Shown here piece after piece: positions 61,692 to 64,000 of a DNA stretch of 64,000 bases. The DNA comes from an uncultured Acetatifactor sp. (lineage in GTDB: Bacteria; Bacillota; Clostridia; Lachnospirales; Lachnospiraceae): contig CAJUAB010000004.1 in the NCBI GenBank assembly GCA_910583845.1, positions 172,662 through 236,661 on the forward strand. The letters are read 5' to 3'. Position numbers and translations under genes: made by a program. Below the pieces are notes generated by a model that had not been told where the DNA came from, did not search any database, and saw only the letters and a list, made by a program, of their open reading frames with translations. How positions within the stretch are numbered: position 1 is the first letter of the stretch; every line of letters starts with the position of its first letter.

Positions 61692-62554
61692 AAGCTCCTC
61701 TCCTCCGCCCCGCATTCCACATGCAGATACTGATAGATCTCTCTCCTGCTTACGCCACGGTCCTTTGCCACCTGTTTCATGGCCGCTTTTTCCTCCATTC
61801 CCAGAGTACGATAGTATTCCATATGCTCCTCAACGGATTTGTCCCTCCAGGCCGCCATGTCCTCCTGACGTTTCTGCTCCAGGCTCTTCCCCTCGACTAC
61901 CAGCACATATTCTCCTCTGGGCTCCTGCTCCTGGTAATAGGCCAGCGCGTCTTCCAGTGTGGTGGGCATCACTGTCTCAAAGCGCTTGGTCAGTTCCCGG
62001 CACAGAGTGATCCGACGCTGTCCCAGCGTGCGATAAAGTTCCTCCAGCGTCCTCGTCAGATGATGAGGTGCCTCATACAGAATAATCGTGCGGCTCTCCT
62101 GGGTCAACTCCCGCAGCACTGCCTCTTTCTCCTTCTTTTCCGCGGGCAGAAAACCTTCAAAGCAAAATCTTCTGGTCGGCAGCCCCGAAAGCGTCAGCGC
62201 GGTGATGCAGGCAGCGGGGCCGGGCAGACTGGTGACCGGAATCCCCTGCTCCAGACACATGCGCACCAATACCTCACCCGGGTCGGAGATCGCAGGTGTT
62301 CCCGCGTCCGTAATCAGGGCAATGTTCTGCCCCGCCATCAGCTGACGCACCAGCTGACGGGCTTTTTCAACTTTGTTGTATTCGTGATAGCTGGTCATAG
62401 GCGTATGAATCTCAAAATGGTTGAGCAGCTTCATGCTGTTGCGGGTATCTTCCGCTGCGATCACGTCCACCATATGCAGAGTTTCCACCACCCGCGGCGT
62501 CATATCCCCAAGATTTCCGATGGGGGTGGCGCACAGATACAATGTTCCGGCCAT
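61688..62554 (-). CDS. rsmI: 16S rRNA (cytidine1402-2'-O)-methyltransferase
   Basis: The start at 62554 (MAGTLYLCATPIGNLGDMT) has GGAG 8 nt upstream. The 288-aa protein has the RsmI signatures ATPIGNLGDMTPR, AEDTRN, LITDAGTPAISDPG and SLPGPAACITALTLSGL (SAM-binding tetrapyrrole-methylase fold). The C-terminal helix-turn-helix tail ends with RGVSRREIYQYL. It methylates the ribose of C1402 in the decoding centre. It follows trmN6 by 23 nt, the usual order in Firmicutes. Confidence 0.95.
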   Translation of the reverse strand: MAGTLYLCATPIGNLGDMTPRVVETLHMVDVIAAEDTRNSMKLLNHFEIHTPMTSYHEYNKVEKARQLVRQLMAGQNIALITDAGTPAISDPGEVLVRMCLEQGIPVTSLPGPAACITALTLSGLPTRRFCFEGFLPAEKKEKEAVLRELTQESRTIILYEAPHHLTRTLEELYRTLGQRRITLCRELTKRFETVMPTTLEDALAYYQEQEPRGEYVLVVEGKSLEQKRQEDMAAWRDKSVEEHMEYYRTLGMEEKAAMKQVAKDRGVSRREIYQYLHVECGAEERSL

Positions 62555-62577
62555 AATTTTTCTCCCATGATAATAGA

Positions 62578-63336
62578 TCAAAAACCATATTTCTCGCGCA
62601 TTTCTTCCGTGTAAACCCCCTGTCCGCTGAATATAACCAGGGGCTTTTCCACAGTCATGCGGGATTTTCCGCCCCGCACCGCCTCAATCAGCACCATGTT
62701 GGGTTCTTTGTCCAGATAAGGATGCACCAGCCGCATACGCTTGGGCTCCAGTCTATGCCGTACCAGCGCCGTAATAATTTCCGCCAGTCTGAACGGCCTG
62801 TGTACCAGATAAAAATGTCCCCCCACCCGGAGCAGTCTGGCGGTCTGGCTCACCACATCCTCCAATGTGCAGAGAATCTCATGTCTGGCGATGGCCTTGG
62901 ACGCTTCCGGGTTGGTCAATCCATGCTGCCCTGTCATATAGGGGGGATTACAGGTAATCACGTCAAAAGAAGCAGACGAAAAATATCTGTCTGCTTCCCT
63001 GATGTCTCCTGTCACAATGTGAATCTTCTCTTCCAGACCGTTGAGCAGCACACTGCGCCTGGCCATATCGGCGCTTTCCTCCTGAATCTCCAACCCGGTC
63101 AGACGGGCCGCCTCCGTCTTTGCCTCCATCAATAGGGGGATAATCCCCGTGCCGCTGCACAGGTCCAACACCAGCTCCCCCTTCCTGGCTGTGGCAAAGC
63201 CCGAAAGCAACACTGCGTCCATGCCGAAGCAGAATTTCCCCGGGTGCTGAATAATCCGATACCCGTTTCGCTGCAAATCGTCTATACGTTCCCTGTCCTT
63301 CAATACAACCGCCCCGGATTCCTGCGCTCGGTCCAT
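62578..63336 (-). CDS. trmN6: tRNA1(Val) (adenine37-N6)-methyltransferase-like protein
   Basis: The ATG at 63336 is chosen because GGGAG lies 5 nt upstream and the family begins with ERIDDLQRNGYRIIQ right after it; the frame is open further to 63387. The roughly 252-aa Rossmann-fold protein has the SAM loop LDLCSGTGIIPLL and the N6-adenine methylase motif NPPY in VITCNPPYMTG. It modifies A37 of tRNA or a related target. It is followed by rsmI; the gene before it ends at 63378. Confidence 0.9.
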   Translation of the reverse strand: MDRAQESGAVVLKDRERIDDLQRNGYRIIQHPGKFCFGMDAVLLSGFATARKGELVLDLCSGTGIIPLLMEAKTEAARLTGLEIQEESADMARRSVLLNGLEEKIHIVTGDIREADRYFSSASFDVITCNPPYMTGQHGLTNPEASKAIARHEILCTLEDVVSQTARLLRVGGHFYLVHRPFRLAEIITALVRHRLEPKRMRLVHPYLDKEPNMVLIEAVRGGKSRMTVEKPLVIFSGQGVYTEEMREKYGF

Positions 63337-63377
63337 ATTGACTCCCATCTGCCCGTTTTGTCGGACATCCTGATATT

Positions 63378-64000
63378 CTATTCCCATTCCTGGTCATCGC
63401 GTTCTCTTCGCTGACGGCTGCCCTGATTCTGACGGCGGCTGCGGTAATCGTTTCTGCGCTGGTTCTGGTCACGTTCCTGGCGCTCTCCCCTGCCCTGACG
63501 TTCGAACCTGTTCTCCTGACCTTCCTGTTGATCAGTCCCCCGGTCGTGGCGGGTGTTTCCCTCATTGTGCTCATACCGGCTACGGCGGTTCTGCCCATAT
63601 TCCCGATCATAACGCTCGCCCCGCTCCTGATTTCCGTAACGTTCACTTCTCTCCTGGCTGTTGTCACGCCCGCGGCGCTCGCTTCTCTCCTGACCTCCGT
63701 CACGCCCGTATCGCTCATTTTTCTCCTGGCTGCCGTCACGGCTGTAGCGCTCGCTTCTCTCCTGGCCTCCGTCACGGTTATAGCGCTCGCCTCTCTCCTG
63801 ACCTCCGTCACGGCTGGTGCGCTCGCCTCTCTCCTGGCCTCCGTCACGGTTATAGCGCTCGCCTCTCTCCTGGCCTCCGTCACGACTGTAGCGCTCATTT
63901 CTCTCCTGGCCTCCGTCACGGCTGGTGCGCTCGCCTCTCTCCTGACCTCCGTCACGGTTATAGCGCTCGCCTCTCTCCTGGCCTCCGTCACGACTGTAGC
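63378..64000 (-). CDS. C-terminal Arg/Glu/Gly/Gln-rich repeat tail of a protein cut by the right edge
   Basis: Of the three open minus-strand frames I choose the one ending ERDDQEWE at the TAG at 63378-63380. It gives a 12-residue repeat RYNRDGGQERGE with variants. The N-terminal part lies outside the window. In related genomes the gene before trmN6-rsmI is often the PSP1/RicT (YaaT) protein, whose C-terminal tail is basic and disordered, so this is the best guess. The tail is strongly charged and would bind RNA or stay disordered. The other two frames are open only because of the repeat. Confidence 0.6.
   Translation of the reverse strand, partial: YSRDGGQERGERYNRDGGQERGERTSRDGGQERNERYSRDGGQERGERYNRDGGQERGERTSRDGGQERGERYNRDGGQERSERYSRDGSQEKNERYGRDGGQERSERRGRDNSQERSERYGNQERGERYDREYGQNRRSRYEHNEGNTRHDRGTDQQEGQENRFERQGRGERQERDQNQRRNDYRSRRQNQGSRQRRERDDQEWE
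63640..64000 (-). repeat. 36-bp tandem repeats with 108-bp higher-order unit
   Basis: About ten units of 36 bp. From the right edge the units follow the order YSRD, YNRD, TSRD twice, so a 108-bp superunit has been duplicated; units decay toward 63640. The array runs off the window. Confidence 0.85.

Noticed and set aside
62963..63991. 342-codon minus-strand frame with Arg/Ala/Ser-rich repeats, running into trmN6
   Set aside because: The repeat array is open in all three frames. This one runs into trmN6, whose frame is certain, and its composition is less natural than that of the RDGGQERGE frame.
63640..64000. Regular 36-bp repeats that look like a CRISPR array
   Set aside because: There are no unique spacers: the units follow each other directly and code for a protein tail.

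Overview
The window looks like part of the chromosome of a spore-forming, gut-type Clostridia species, most likely in or near the Lachnospiraceae. This is inferred from spore genes (spmA, spmB and two small coat-type proteins), split transketolase subunits, the trmN6-rsmI neighbourhood, strong AGGAGG ribosome binding sites and a large glycoside hydrolase repertoire. Most genes lie on the minus strand. No rRNA, tRNA or CRISPR array was seen.

Layout. 0-5.1 kb is a visibly A+T-rich accessory patch: an M56 (BlaR1-type) peptidase cut by the left edge, a small secreted peptide, a large serine recombinase that has lost its catalytic N-terminus, a broken FMN-binding domain, a HEPN-like protein and three hairpins in a row. 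5.1-8.9 kb holds a VOC protein, an Rpn-type nuclease with a partial tandem copy, and a PadR regulator with its membrane partner. 8.9-19.3 kb is a minus-strand sugar block: GH2 enzyme, rpe, amidase, split transketolase, araD and a FGGY kinase. Together these form a route from L-arabinose-type sugars into the pentose phosphate pathway. 19.5-26.6 kb holds a DUF885 peptidase, a membrane-anchored Mrr-like nuclease, a second Rpn protein, AEC and MATE transporters and a LysR regulator. 26.7-30.5 kb has spmB and spmA separated by a 7TM-GGDEF diguanylate cyclase, then a small conserved protein. 30.5-35.2 kb has GH51, acpP and GH31.

35.5-39.7 kb is the highlight: a compact, A+T-richer RiPP operon. A consensus promoter drives a 51-residue Cys/Gly-rich precursor, which is easy to miss because it is so short. 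A hairpin follows, then a radical SAM/SPASM maturase, an S41 protease and an ABC exporter, ending in a U-tract terminator.

39.8-54.5 kb is a glycan-utilisation locus. In transcription order it holds a sugar ABC importer (binding protein and two permeases), two lipoproteins, a GH130 phosphorylase, a DUF1861 protein, a GH13 enzyme, a LacI repressor, a DUF6348 protein and a GH74 xyloglucanase. With the GH31, GH51 and GH2 enzymes elsewhere in the window, this suggests hemicellulose (xyloglucan and arabinose-decorated glycans) as food.

54.8-55.5 kb has two spore-coat-type genes. 55.7-61.1 kb has an unusual Hsp70/J-domain-like pair, both with tandem-repeat insertions. 61.1-64 kb has an internally deleted AAA/PD-(D/E)XK remnant, a DUF6472 protein, rsmI, trmN6 and the repeat-rich tail of a protein that runs off the right edge, possibly RicT. 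A family of short intergenic repeats occurs at four places between 7 and 29 kb.
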